Assembly: GCA_025359135.1 (NCBI GenBank)
Contig: JANYHJ010000101.1
Location: 1 to 51,761 of the forward strand
Source of the DNA: Gemmatimonadota bacterium
GTDB lineage: Bacteria; Gemmatimonadota; Gemmatimonadetes; Gemmatimonadales; Gemmatimonadaceae
DNA: 51,761 nt
Reading direction: 5' to 3'
Both the position numbers and the translations under genes were made by a program. The stretch's first letter is position 1. Every line of letters begins with the position of its first letter. A model generated the notes under the pieces. The model did no database searches, was not told the DNA's origin, and was given only the letters and a program-made list of their open reading frames with translations. Shown here one piece after another: positions 8,211 through 16,671 of this stretch.

Positions 8211-8705
8211 ATGTCCCGCAGTCTCAACAAGGTCCAGCTGATCGGCAATCTCGGAAAGGACCCCGACGTCCGCTCGACGAACAACGGCAGCCGGGTGGCC
8301 GAGTTCTCGCTGGCGACGAGCCGCTCCTGGAAGTCCCCATCGGGGGAGATGCAGGAGAAGACGGAGTGGCACCGTTGCATCGCCTGGAACGCGAAGAGCG
8401 GGCAGCAGTTGGCCGACATCGTCGAGAAGTTCTGCCAGAAGGGGAAGACGGTGTACGTCGAAGGCCAGATCGAGTACCGCCAGTGGCAGGACAAGGAAGG
8501 GCAGACGCGCTACACGACCGAGATCAACGTGCGTGAGCTGATCCTGCTCGGCGGTGGCCGTGGCGGCGAGGGGGGCGGCGAAAGCGCTCCGCGCGAGCGT
8601 GCCGCGAAGCCGGCCAAGGCCGGCGCGACTGGCAAGGCGGGCGGGGAGGAGTTCGAGGATTTCCCCGGCGCGCTGCAGGAAGAGGACGACGACCTGCCGT
8701 TCTGA
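8211..8705 (+). CDS. ssb: Single-stranded DNA-binding protein
   Basis: SSB coats single-stranded DNA during replication, repair and recombination. The 164-residue protein has an N-terminal OB-fold (LNKVQLIGNLGKDPDVR, then WHRCIAWN and VEGQIEYRQW), a Gly/Ala/Lys-rich linker from about 115, and the acidic C-terminal tip ending DDDLPF that recruits partner enzymes. A clear Shine-Dalgarno GGAGG (8202-8206) sits four bases before the ATG, one of the best in the window. It is flanked by non-coding gaps on both sides and looks like a single-gene unit. Confidence 0.97.
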   Translation: MSRSLNKVQLIGNLGKDPDVRSTNNGSRVAEFSLATSRSWKSPSGEMQEKTEWHRCIAWNAKSGQQLADIVEKFCQKGKTVYVEGQIEYRQWQDKEGQTRYTTEINVRELILLGGGRGGEGGGESAPRERAAKPAKAGATGKAGGEEFEDFPGALQEEDDDLPF

Positions 8706-8721
8706 CCGCCCCTGAGCTGAA

Positions 8722-8782
8722 CGGCGGCCGCCGACGGCGTATCCGGGCCAGACATGGCTCGTCATACTCTGGTCGGCGGCCG
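8722..8782. repeat. Nested inverted repeats between ssb and the LysM gene
   Basis: CGGCCGCCGAC (8725-8735) is repeated in inverse at 8772-8782 with 36 bases between. The left arm also lies within a perfect 12-base palindrome, CGGCGGCCGCCG (8722-8733). The two pairings exclude each other, so the element could switch between structures or simply be a terminator for ssb. No T tract follows. Confidence 0.45.
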
Positions 8783-8876
8783 TCTCGTACCAGCGAGGCG
8801 GTGCCGCTGGGTGTGCGCCCGACCGGGCGTCCCCGGTTTACGAGCCTCGGTCCCCCTGCTTCCGGAGCATTGCGTC

Positions 8877-10256
8877 ATGCTGCTGCCTCTCGTCTCTCCC
8901 CGACAGGCGCGTGGGCTCGTCACCACGATCATCGCTGGCGTGGTTCTTTCTCTCGTCCCGGTGCACGTCGCACGTGCCCAGGTGACGGAAGCGATCACGC
9001 GGGCGCGCAAGGCTGCTGAGCAGGAGAACAAGCGCACGCAGTCGATGGATGCGCAGGGCCAGCAGGCGATGCAGGAGGCGAGCAAGAAACCGGCCCCGGC
9101 GGCGCCCGTTGGAAGCGCGCCCGCGGGCAAGGACGCCGCCGGCGCGACCGTGGCTCGCCGACCGGTGGCCGCACCGCGTCCGTCGGGCACGGCCTTCTCC
9201 TCAGCGCCGGAGAGTTCGCAGGATGCGCCCGGGACCCACACGATCGCCAAGGGCGAGACCCTCTGGGGTATCGCCCAGCGGTACCTGAACGATCCGTACC
9301 TCTGGCCCGAGATCTACCGCCTGAATACCGAGGTGGTCGAAGATCCGAAGTGGATCTATCCCGGCGAGGTCTTGAAGCTGCCGGGTGCACCGCCAGCCGC
9401 TGCGGTTGCACAGGGTCCAGCGATGGCCGCCGCTCCAGCGTCTGGTCCGACGCAGCAGGTGGTGCAGGAGCAGGAGCCGCAGGAAGGCAGCACGGTGTTC
9501 TCGGAGTTTCGCCGCAACTCCGGCACGTCGCGTCGCAACGCGCTCACGCCGCGCTCGGGTGCGATCGTCAAGTCCGGGGAGTTTACCAGCGCGCCGTTTG
9601 CTTCCGCGGCCAACGGTCCGGCCTGGTCGGGACGCGTGCTCGAGTCGCTGTCCGGCAGCTCGATCAACATGGATCGGCGCGACCGCGCGATCCAGCTCGC
9701 CGAACGCGTGAGCATCACGCCTCCGTCCGGCGCGCCGCCGCAGGTGGGCACGCGCTACTTGATCATCCGCAACGGCGGGAGCGTGGCGGCGCTCGGCAAC
9801 ATCGCCGTGCCGACGGGCATCATCGACATCGAGGAAGTGGAGCGCAACAAGGCGCCGATCGGGCGTGTGACGTCGGTCTACGACGCGATCCGTTCGGGTC
9901 AGGGCCTGATTCCGCTCGAGCGCATCCGCATCGACTCGATGGCGCGGCCGAACCCGGTGGCGAATGGTCCGCTGACGTCGGTGGCCTGGATCCTGTCCGA
10001 TCCCGTGCTGCCGACGATTCAAGCCTTCATCATTCTCAATCCGAAGGGCGTGACGAACGTGCGACCCGGTGACGTGTTCGCGCTGCTCGGCCCGTCCAGC
10101 AAGTCGCCCTCCGGCGTGAACATCCCCGAGGAAGTCGTCGGGTCGGCGCAGGTGGTGCGGGTGACGCCCCAGGGCATCACGGCGGTGGTCACGGGCCAGA
10201 AGACGGGCGCCATTCACAACGGGATGCCCGCGCGCCTCGCGGCGCGCATGCCCTGA
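8877..10256 (+). CDS. Secreted LysM-domain protein
   Basis: The 459-residue protein has an N-terminal signal segment (hydrophobic about 14-33, possible cleavage after VARAQ), an Ala/Pro-rich charged linker, and one LysM domain at about 120-169 (HTIAKGETLWGIAQRYL, then the PYLWPEIYRLN and YPGEVLKLP strands). LysM domains bind peptidoglycan or chitin-like glycans. The 290 residues after it resemble no enzyme I recognise but look folded. The ATG at 8877 gives a sensible signal peptide and has a GGAG just upstream (in CCGGAGC); earlier in-frame starts would add 41 Arg-rich residues. It is probably a periplasmic wall-associated protein. The next genes, an epimerase and Tol-Pal, also concern the envelope. 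Confidence 0.82.
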   Translation: MLLPLVSPRQARGLVTTIIAGVVLSLVPVHVARAQVTEAITRARKAAEQENKRTQSMDAQGQQAMQEASKKPAPAAPVGSAPAGKDAAGATVARRPVAAPRPSGTAFSSAPESSQDAPGTHTIAKGETLWGIAQRYLNDPYLWPEIYRLNTEVVEDPKWIYPGEVLKLPGAPPAAAVAQGPAMAAAPASGPTQQVVQEQEPQEGSTVFSEFRRNSGTSRRNALTPRSGAIVKSGEFTSAPFASAANGPAWSGRVLESLSGSSINMDRRDRAIQLAERVSITPPSGAPPQVGTRYLIIRNGGSVAALGNIAVPTGIIDIEEVERNKAPIGRVTSVYDAIRSGQGLIPLERIRIDSMARPNPVANGPLTSVAWILSDPVLPTIQAFIILNPKGVTNVRPGDVFALLGPSSKSPSGVNIPEEVVGSAQVVRVTPQGITAVVTGQKTGAIHNGMPARLAARMP

Positions 10257-10298
10257 GCCCGTTCGAGCGCTGCTGACGTCATTCCTTCCACCCGCTTC

Positions 10299-11264
10299 AT
10301 GACATCTCCACGCCGCATTCTCGTGACGGGTGGAGCCGGCTTCATCGGCTCCACTGTCGCGGATCTCTTCGTTGCCCATGGTCACGCGGTGACGGTGCTG
10401 GACAACCTCGCGAGTGGCAAGCGATCGCAGGTGCCGACCGCGGCCACCTTCGTGGAGGCGGACGTGACGTCGCCGGAGGCGGCGCGCCTCGTGCGCGACG
10501 GGAAGTTCGACGCGATCTGCCATCTCGCCGCCCAGATCGACGTACGGAAGAGCGTCACCGACCCGATGTTCGACGCGACGGTGAACATCCTCGGCGCGCT
10601 CAACCTGCTGCAGGCGGTGAAGGAAGCCGGCGCCACCACGCGGATCGTCTTTGCCTCGACCGGCGGCGCGATCTACGGCGATTTCGTGGAGCCGCCCAAC
10701 GTCGAGACGTACGCCAAGGATCCCGATTCGCCGTACGGGATCGCCAAGCTCTCGGTCGAGCACTACATGGCGTACTACGCGCGCGTGCATGGGGTGCCGA
10801 CCGCGGTGCTGCGCTACGCGAATGTGTACGGCCCGCGACAGGATCCGCACGGCGAGGCCGGCGTGGTCGCGATCTTCTGCGGCCGCCTGATGTCCGGCAA
10901 GGCGATCACGGTGTTCGGCGACGGCCTGCAGACGCGTGACTACGTGTTCGTGGGTGACGTCGCACGCGCCAACCTGATCGCCGCGACGATCCCGCTCGAG
11001 AAGATGGCCAAGCTCGACACGCGCGCCTGGAACATCGGTACCTCGGTCGAGACGAGCGTCGTGGAGCTCGCGCAGACCTTCATGAGGGTGTCCGGCAAGT
11101 CGGTCCCCATCGAGCACTCGCCGGCTCGCGCCGGTGAGGCGCGGCGGTCGGCCGTGTCGATCGCGAAGGCGAAAGCGGAGATCGGATGGGCGCCGAAGGT
11201 GGCGCTGGACGAAGGGCTCGCGGAGACCTATCGCTGGTTTGCCGCTCAGTCCAAGACGTCATGA
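10299..11264 (+). CDS. NAD-dependent sugar-nucleotide epimerase/dehydratase (GalE-like extended SDR)
   Basis: The 321-residue protein is an extended short-chain dehydrogenase/reductase. It has the N-terminal NAD-binding GGAGFIG (11-17), the acidic VLDN after the second strand, CHLAAQIDVRKS, the catalytic Y146-x-x-x-K150 in SPYGIAK, and YANVYGPRQDPHGEAGVVA typical of UDP-glucose/UDP-N-acetylglucosamine 4-epimerases. The substrate cannot be fixed from sequence; UDP-glucose or UDP-GlcNAc 4-epimerase is likeliest. Its stop overlaps the tolQ ATG, tying it to the Tol-Pal operon. Confidence 0.87.
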   Translation: MTSPRRILVTGGAGFIGSTVADLFVAHGHAVTVLDNLASGKRSQVPTAATFVEADVTSPEAARLVRDGKFDAICHLAAQIDVRKSVTDPMFDATVNILGALNLLQAVKEAGATTRIVFASTGGAIYGDFVEPPNVETYAKDPDSPYGIAKLSVEHYMAYYARVHGVPTAVLRYANVYGPRQDPHGEAGVVAIFCGRLMSGKAITVFGDGLQTRDYVFVGDVARANLIAATIPLEKMAKLDTRAWNIGTSVETSVVELAQTFMRVSGKSVPIEHSPARAGEARRSAVSIAKAKAEIGWAPKVALDEGLAETYRWFAAQSKTS

Positions 11265-11983
11265 TGTTCGGCGCCCCCTTGCAAGTGGGCGGGGCGATTC
11301 CGTCGAGCCCGATCGAACTCCTGACTGGCAGCGGCGCCACCGAACGGGTGGTGCTCGCGATCCTCGGCGTGCTCTCGCTTGTGAGCTGGGGCATCATGGT
11401 GGCCAAGTGGCTCGAGTTCCGTCGTGCACAGGCGGGCGCCGCGCGCTTCCTCGCGGAATTCGAGTCGGTGGAACGCGTGGAGGGCGCAGCGGGTCTCGCG
11501 CGCCGACTGCCGGCGTCGCCGTACACCCGCGTGACGGAGCGCGCGGTCCAGTTCCTCTCGAGCACGCGCCCGTCGGGCAGCGCGCCGAACGTCGCGGGGC
11601 CTCCGCTCCTCTCGGCCGGACAACTCGATGCGCTGCGTGACCTGCTCGACGCGCAGGCGATGGCGGAGCGCGACGTGCTCGCTCGCTTCGTGCCGGCGCT
11701 CGCGTCGATCGGGTCGGTGTCGCCGCTCATCGGCCTCCTCGGCACGGTGCTCGGCATCATCAATTCGTTCCTCGGGCTCGCGTCGAAGGGATCGGGCAAC
11801 ATCGGCGCGGTGGCGCCCGGCATTGCCACGGCGCTCGTGGCCACGGCCGCCGCACTCACGGTCGCGATTCCGGCCGCGTTCGGCTACAACATCTTCGCGA
11901 ACCGGCTCAACCGCATCGAGCGCGAGATCGAGGGCTACGGCACGGAGTTGATCGCGCTCCTCGCACGCGAAGGGCGGCTCTAG
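11261..11983 (+). CDS. tolQ: Tol-Pal proton channel subunit TolQ (MotA/TolQ/ExbB family)
   Basis: The 240-residue inner-membrane protein has three hydrophobic spans: about 28-47 (VVLAILGVLSLVSWGIMVAKW), about 150-175 and about 185-210. The conserved segment FVPALASIGSVSPLIGLLGTV and the following ATALVATAAALTVAIPA identify the family. With TolR it forms the proton channel that powers TolA during outer-membrane constriction at division. The ExbB alternative is set aside because tolR, tolB, pal and cpoB follow in order. The ATG at 11261 overlaps the epimerase stop (ATGATG); the ATG at 11264 is equally possible. Confidence 0.93.
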   Translation: MMFGAPLQVGGAIPSSPIELLTGSGATERVVLAILGVLSLVSWGIMVAKWLEFRRAQAGAARFLAEFESVERVEGAAGLARRLPASPYTRVTERAVQFLSSTRPSGSAPNVAGPPLLSAGQLDALRDLLDAQAMAERDVLARFVPALASIGSVSPLIGLLGTVLGIINSFLGLASKGSGNIGAVAPGIATALVATAAALTVAIPAAFGYNIFANRLNRIEREIEGYGTELIALLAREGRL

Positions 11984-11984
11984 C

Positions 11985-12398
11985 ATGGCGCGCCGCCAGC
12001 GCGGCGAAGGAACTCCGCTCAACGCCGAGATCAACGTCGTGTCGCTCATCGACGTGATGATGCTGCTGATGATCATCTTCATGATCACGGCACCCATCAT
12101 GCAGGGCGGGGTGGACGTGGAGCTGCCGAAGGCGGAGGCGAAGCCGCTCGAGCCCAAGGGCGGCCTCGCGGTCACGGTGAACCGGCAGGGGCAGATCTTC
12201 GTCGACGATGCGAAGCTGTCGCTCGGCGAATTCCGCGCGGCATTCAAGTCACTCGCAGCGGAGCGTGGCAAGGGTGGCGTCTACCTGCGCGCCGACCAGG
12301 GCGTGGCGTACGGTCGCGTCGTCGAAGTGTTGGCGATCATGCGCGCGGCCGGCGTCGGACCGGTCGGTCTCGTGGCGGAACCGGAGCAGGTACCGTGA
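11985..12398 (+). CDS. tolR: Tol-Pal system protein TolR (ExbD/TolR family)
   Basis: The 137-residue protein has a single N-terminal transmembrane helix containing the essential membrane Asp (D23 in VVSLIDVMMLLMIIF) and a periplasmic domain with the family pattern VELPKAEA and VTVNRQGQIFVDD. It pairs with TolQ to use the proton motive force. It starts one base after tolQ ends, and its stop overlaps the GTG of the next gene, so production of the three membrane partners is probably coupled. Confidence 0.94.
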   Translation: MARRQRGEGTPLNAEINVVSLIDVMMLLMIIFMITAPIMQGGVDVELPKAEAKPLEPKGGLAVTVNRQGQIFVDDAKLSLGEFRAAFKSLAAERGKGGVYLRADQGVAYGRVVEVLAIMRAAGVGPVGLVAEPEQVP

Positions 12399-13171
12399 CG
12401 GCGCTGGTGCCGCCGCGCGGAATGCGGTTGACCGGTCCGCTGGTGGTGTCGGCGACGTTGCATGTCGGCGCACTCGTGATGTTGGCGACCCGTCCGGCGT
12501 CGCCCGCCATGCCGCCGCTGTACGAGGTCAACCTGATTGCCGCGCCCGCGGGACCACGCGCGATCGGTAACGTCGCGCCGGCGCCGAGTGCGCCTGAAGC
12601 GGCCACGCAGCCTGCCGCACCGCCTCGGGCGACGAGTGCCGGCGCGCCCAAGGCGCCCGTAGTGCCCAAGCCGTTGCCGCCGAAAGCGACCAAGGCCGTA
12701 CCGGCCAAGGTGCCGCCGAAGGGGGCGACCAAGCCAGGCACGACGCCTGCGCCGTCGACCGCTGTGCCTCCAGCCACCGAAGCGGCGGTGTCCAAGGCGC
12801 CGCCCACCAGCACCGCAGCGGGAGGCGGCCCCACGGGCGACAAGGGCGCCGACGTGGCGACGGTACGCACGGAGGGGACCGCGTTCCCGTTCCCGGGGTA
12901 CTTGCAGAACATCGTGCGGCAGATCGCACTCAACTTCCGCCCACGCGCGGCCGGTGCCCTGCGGTGTGACGTGGCCTTCCTGATCCATCGTGACGGATCG
13001 GTGTCGAACGTGCGCTTTGTCTCGCGGTCCGGCGCCTATGCGTTCGACCTCGAGGCCCAAGGCGCCATCGAGGCTGCGGCGCACTCGAAGGCGTTCGGGG
13101 CGCTGCCGGCCGGCTTCGCCGATGACGTGCTCCCCGTGACCTTTTCCTTCGATCCGAGGTTGGTGCGTTGA
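12395..13171 (+). CDS. TolA/TonB-like energy-transducing protein
   Basis: The 258-residue protein has one N-terminal transmembrane span (about 14-30, LVVSATLHVGALVML), a long Pro/Ala/Lys-rich stalk (about 45-150), and a C-terminal TonB/TolA-like domain (about 165-258, FPFPGYLQNIVRQIALNFRP, then VAFLIHRDGSVSNVRFV). This layout spans the periplasm and transmits energy from TolQ-TolR. The C-terminal domain is closer to the TonB_C pattern than to classical TolA, but position makes the TolA role likely. GTG 12395 overlaps the tolR stop; its own stop overlaps the tolB start. Confidence 0.88.
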   Translation: MTALVPPRGMRLTGPLVVSATLHVGALVMLATRPASPAMPPLYEVNLIAAPAGPRAIGNVAPAPSAPEAATQPAAPPRATSAGAPKAPVVPKPLPPKATKAVPAKVPPKGATKPGTTPAPSTAVPPATEAAVSKAPPTSTAAGGGPTGDKGADVATVRTEGTAFPFPGYLQNIVRQIALNFRPRAAGALRCDVAFLIHRDGSVSNVRFVSRSGAYAFDLEAQGAIEAAAHSKAFGALPAGFADDVLPVTFSFDPRLVR

Positions 13172-14445
13172 TGCGCCGTACGTTCGTCGCGCTGATCGTT
13201 GCCCTTGTCGCCGCGCGCGCCCAGGCACAGCCCGGCGTGCGCATCGGCCTCACCTACGCGCCCGGTGTGAAGCCCGGCGTGGTGCTGACGCTCGTGGGCG
13301 GCGTGCTCGGCGATTCCGCAAGCGTGATCGTGAGGCGCGACCTCGACTTCGGCGATCGCGTGACCGTGATCGCGGCGGGCGGCACGCTGTCGCCGGCCAC
13401 GACCCAAGGCAAGGTGCCCAACTACGCCCTGCTGGCGAAGCTCGGCGCTGCCGGACTCGTGCAGCTGGAGATCGCGAACGGTCGGCTGCGCTCCACGGTG
13501 CATGACGTGGGTGCGCAACGCGTCATCGACACGCTGTCGGTCGCGACCCCGGCCGGCGGACCGACGCGTGCGTGGCGTGCCGCGGTTCATCGCTTGTCCG
13601 ATGAGGTGGAGCGCGTGTTGACCGGCACGGCTGGCGTCGCGAGTTCCCGCATGGCGTACGTGAAGGCTGGCCGCACGTGGCTCGTGGACTCGGACGGCGC
13701 CTTTCCGGAGGCGGTGTCCGATGGCAGCGCTCTCTCGCCGGCGTGGCGCCGCGATGGCGGCGCGCTGGCCTGGACGACGCTCACGAGCGCGGGCTCGCGC
13801 ATCCAGATCAAGGAGTTGGCCTCAGGCCGCGTCCAAAGCCTCGTGGCGACCCCAGACGGGTTGAACATCACGCCGACCTGGACCAATGACGGCAATGCGA
13901 TCGTCTATGCGCACGGCCTCGAGAACGGCACCGACCTGTGGATCGCGTCGGTGACGGGTGGCGAGGCGCGCCGCGTGACCGTGGGACGCGGCAGCGACAA
14001 CACCTCGCCGACGGTGAGCCCCGATGGTCGCCGCGTGGCGTTCACGTCGGGACGCACGGGGCATCCGGACCTCTATGTGGCCGACCTCGACGGTACCAAC
14101 ACCGACGCCCTCACCGACATCGGGCTCGACGAAGACTCGTACCGTGCCGGGCCGGACTGGTCGGGCGACGGACGGGCCATCGCCTTCGCGACGCGCATCA
14201 GCGGCCAGTTCCAGGTGGCCGTACTCTCCCTGCGCGATCGCGCGGTAAGGGTGCTGACCTCCGACGGCAAGAACGAGGATCCCTCCTGGGCGCCGGATGG
14301 CCGCCACCTCGTGTTCACTTCCACTCGCACGGGATCCTCCGAACTCTGGGTCGTCGATAGCGAGTCGGGGCGTGTACGGCAACTGACCCGGGATCGCGGC
14401 GCTCGTCTCGCGGCCTGGGGGCCGAGACTGCCCGCAACGCCGTAA
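13171..14445 (+). CDS. tolB: Tol-Pal system beta-propeller protein TolB
   Basis: TolB is a periplasmic protein that binds Pal and is released by TolA. The 424-residue product starts with a signal peptide (cleavage near AQAQPG), has an N-terminal alpha-beta domain (about 25-150) and then a C-terminal propeller of WD40-like PD40 repeats, recognisable as repeated TNDGNAIVYA, SPDGRRVAFTSGRTG and APDGRHLVFTSTRTG units. The ATG at 13171 overlaps the preceding stop (TGATG); an in-frame TTG is at 13168. Length and order agree with canonical TolB. Confidence 0.94.
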   Translation: MRRTFVALIVALVAARAQAQPGVRIGLTYAPGVKPGVVLTLVGGVLGDSASVIVRRDLDFGDRVTVIAAGGTLSPATTQGKVPNYALLAKLGAAGLVQLEIANGRLRSTVHDVGAQRVIDTLSVATPAGGPTRAWRAAVHRLSDEVERVLTGTAGVASSRMAYVKAGRTWLVDSDGAFPEAVSDGSALSPAWRRDGGALAWTTLTSAGSRIQIKELASGRVQSLVATPDGLNITPTWTNDGNAIVYAHGLENGTDLWIASVTGGEARRVTVGRGSDNTSPTVSPDGRRVAFTSGRTGHPDLYVADLDGTNTDALTDIGLDEDSYRAGPDWSGDGRAIAFATRISGQFQVAVLSLRDRAVRVLTSDGKNEDPSWAPDGRHLVFTSTRTGSSELWVVDSESGRVRQLTRDRGARLAAWGPRLPATP

Positions 14446-14466
14446 CTCGATCATCTTTCACGGGAC

Positions 14467-15126
14467 ATGCACACCATGATGACTTCTCCGATGACGTCCC
14501 GCGCTTCGCGCCTGCTGGCCGGCACTGTCGCGCTCGCCCTCGCGTTCGCTGCGGCCTGCGCCAAGAAGCCCGAGACCGCGCCGGCGCCCGCCGAGGCGCC
14601 GGCCGTGGCCGCTGCGCCCACCAACACGGCCGCATCCACCGCCGCCGCTGCCGACAGCGCCGCGGCGCGTGCCCGTCGCGAGGCCGCGAACAAGCTCAAG
14701 GCGCGCGAAGACTCGATCGCGGCTGCGAAGGCGCTCGCGAGCAAGACGGCGGCCGAGCTCAAGACCGCGTTGCTCGCCACGGTCTGGTTCGACTACGACC
14801 GCGCCGAGCTGCGCGACGACACGCGCGCCGCACTCGAAGCCAAGCTGCCGATTCTCCAGGCCAACTCGGCGCTGCGCGTCCGCGTGCAGGGTCACACCGA
14901 CGAGCGCGGCTCGGACGAGTACAACCTGGCGCTCGGTCAACGTCGCGCGGCCTCGGTCAAGCGCTTCTTCACCGACCGTGGCATCGACGAACGCCGGCTG
15001 GATGTCGTGAGCTTCGGCCGTGAGCGGCCGGCCGCCACGGGTGAGGACGACGCCTCGCGCGCGAAGAATCGCCGCGCCGAGTTCGAGATCCTCGCCGGCG
15101 GCGAGGCCCTCGCGGGCCCGCGTTGA
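14467..15126 (+). CDS. pal: Peptidoglycan-associated lipoprotein Pal
   Basis: The 219-residue product has a lipoprotein signal ending at a lipobox-like AFAAAC (Cys about 36), an Ala/Pro/Lys linker with predicted coiled-coil character (about 60-100), and a C-terminal OmpA-like domain with VWFDYDRAELR, VQGHTDERGSDEYNLALGQRRA and SRAKNRRAEFEI. These residues bind diaminopimelate in peptidoglycan. Pal anchors the outer membrane to the wall and is the TolB partner. Alternative ATGs lie at 14476 and 14479. The stop overlaps a TTG start of cpoB. Confidence 0.95.
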   Translation: MHTMMTSPMTSRASRLLAGTVALALAFAAACAKKPETAPAPAEAPAVAAAPTNTAASTAAAADSAAARARREAANKLKAREDSIAAAKALASKTAAELKTALLATVWFDYDRAELRDDTRAALEAKLPILQANSALRVRVQGHTDERGSDEYNLALGQRRAASVKRFFTDRGIDERRLDVVSFGRERPAATGEDDASRAKNRRAEFEILAGGEALAGPR

Positions 15127-15905
15127 GTCGCGCCGCTTCCACCAGACAGCGCGGTCGCGCGTTCATGCGCGCGGCCGCGTTCGTGCTTGTGGTCCTGCCG
15201 ATGGCCGGCTGCCTGGCCACCCAGACGGACGTGAAGGCGCTGCAAGCCGACATTGCCGTGCTGCGTGCCGAGTCGCATCGCGCGGACTCGATCCGCGCCG
15301 TGCAGGTGGCCTCGATCCTCTCGGGTCTCAAGCTCGTGAGCGACACCCTCCACGGCGTGCAATCGCGTCTCGGCAAGATGGCGGGCGACACCAAGGGCGA
15401 CATGTACGCCATGCAGCAACAGTTGATCCAGATTCAGGAGCTCACGGGGCAGAGCCAGCGGCGCATCCAGGAAATGCGCGCGAACCTCGAGGATCGTGCC
15501 CCGGGCGTCGCCGACACGACCCGGAGCGGCGCGCCGGGCCCGAACCAGCTGCTGCAGCTCTCGCTCGACCAGCTGCGGCGTGGCAGCGCCGGAGCAGCGC
15601 GCGCCGGCTTCACCGACCTGCTCGCGCGCTTCGCCGAGAGCGACGCGGCCCCGCTCGCCCAGTTCTACGTGGGCGAGGCGTTCGCCGCCGAGGGGAACAC
15701 CGCGAGCGCCGATTCGGTGTATCAGCTCGTGCTCAAGACGCCGAAGTCACCCAAGGCGTCGACGGCGCTCTACAAGCACGCGTTGGTCCTCATCGCCCGT
15801 GGCGACGCAGCCGCCGGCAAGGCCGCGCTCAGTGAGGTCGTGAAGCAGTACCCGCAGTCGGATGAGGCGGTGCTCGCGCAGGACCGTCTCAAGACGCTCA
15901 AGTAG
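15123..15905 (+). CDS. cpoB: Tol-Pal accessory protein CpoB/YbgF-like, predicted lipoprotein
   Basis: The 260-residue protein has a hydrophobic leader ending in a lipobox (LPMAGC), an N-terminal coiled-coil (ALQADIAVLRAE to about residue 125), and C-terminal TPR-like repeats (FTDLLARFAESDAAPLAQFY, then YQLVLKTPKSPKASTALYKH). CpoB connects Tol-Pal with peptidoglycan synthesis during division. The TTG at 15123 overlaps the pal stop; the ATG at 15165 also leaves a complete lipoprotein signal and may be the real start. A lipid anchor differs from the soluble E. coli CpoB. Confidence 0.87.
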   Translation: MSRAASTRQRGRAFMRAAAFVLVVLPMAGCLATQTDVKALQADIAVLRAESHRADSIRAVQVASILSGLKLVSDTLHGVQSRLGKMAGDTKGDMYAMQQQLIQIQELTGQSQRRIQEMRANLEDRAPGVADTTRSGAPGPNQLLQLSLDQLRRGSAGAARAGFTDLLARFAESDAAPLAQFYVGEAFAAEGNTASADSVYQLVLKTPKSPKASTALYKHALVLIARGDAAAGKAALSEVVKQYPQSDEAVLAQDRLKTLK

Positions 15906-15909
15906 GACC

Positions 15910-16671
15910 ATGACACGCCCTGAATCCGAAATGCCCTTCCTCGACCACCTCGAGGAGCTGCGCTGGCGGCTCCTCTGGTCGGTGCTGGCGCTCGTGATCG
16001 GCGTCTTCGTGGCCTTCGTCGTCCTGGTGAAGCTCGATATCATCGGCCTGTTGCAGGTGCCGATCAAGCCGTTCCTGCACGGCCGCAAGCTGGTCTACAC
16101 GCACCCGGGCGACCCCTTCTCGATCGTGCTCAACGCCTCGATCGCGCTGGGCGTGGTCTTCGCGCTGCCCGTGATCATGTGGCAGGTCTGGAGCTTCGTG
16201 GCGCCGGCGCTGTACCAGCACGAGAAGAAGATCGTGGTCCCCGTGTTCGCGGGGGCGATCGGCCTCTTTCTCGCCGGTGCCGCGATGTGCTACTTCTACG
16301 CGCTGCCGCTGTCGCTCGAGTTCCTGATCGGCTTCCAGAGCGAATCGCTCGACCCGATGATCACGGCGTCGGAGTACTTCTCGTTCGCGATCTCGATGAC
16401 GCTGGCCTTCGGCGCCGCGTTCGAGTTGCCGATCGTGATCCTCGCGCTGGCTGCGCTGGGCATCGTGACGCCGCAGTTCCTGGCCAAGTATCGCCGCCAT
16501 GCGATCGTCGGCTGCGTCATCGCCGGCACCGTGCTCACGCCCGGTGACCTCGTCTACGCGTCGGCCATGATGGCCGTGCCGCTCTACGGCCTCTACGAAG
16601 TCTCGATCTGGCTGTCGTGGTTCGTGGTCCGTCGACGCGAGCGGCGCATCGCCGCGGCCGAGGCGGCGTGA
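15910..16671 (+). CDS. tatC: Twin-arginine translocase subunit TatC
   Basis: TatC is the membrane receptor for twin-arginine signal peptides and exports folded proteins. The 253-residue protein begins with the conserved MPFLDHLEELRWRLL, including the signal-binding Glu. It shows six hydrophobic spans, the periplasmic motif FVAPALYQHEKK, and the FELPIVILALAALGIVTPQFLAKYRR segment typical of the family. It starts four bases after the cpoB stop and overlaps lptD. Its partner tatA lies 13 kb away at 29295. Confidence 0.95.
   Translation: MTRPESEMPFLDHLEELRWRLLWSVLALVIGVFVAFVVLVKLDIIGLLQVPIKPFLHGRKLVYTHPGDPFSIVLNASIALGVVFALPVIMWQVWSFVAPALYQHEKKIVVPVFAGAIGLFLAGAAMCYFYALPLSLEFLIGFQSESLDPMITASEYFSFAISMTLAFGAAFELPIVILALAALGIVTPQFLAKYRRHAIVGCVIAGTVLTPGDLVYASAMMAVPLYGLYEVSIWLSWFVVRRRERRIAAAEAA

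Noticed and set aside
11261..13171. ExbB-ExbD-TonB iron-uptake operon
   Set aside because: tolB, pal and cpoB follow immediately, which fixes the set as Tol-Pal despite a TonB-like C-terminal domain.
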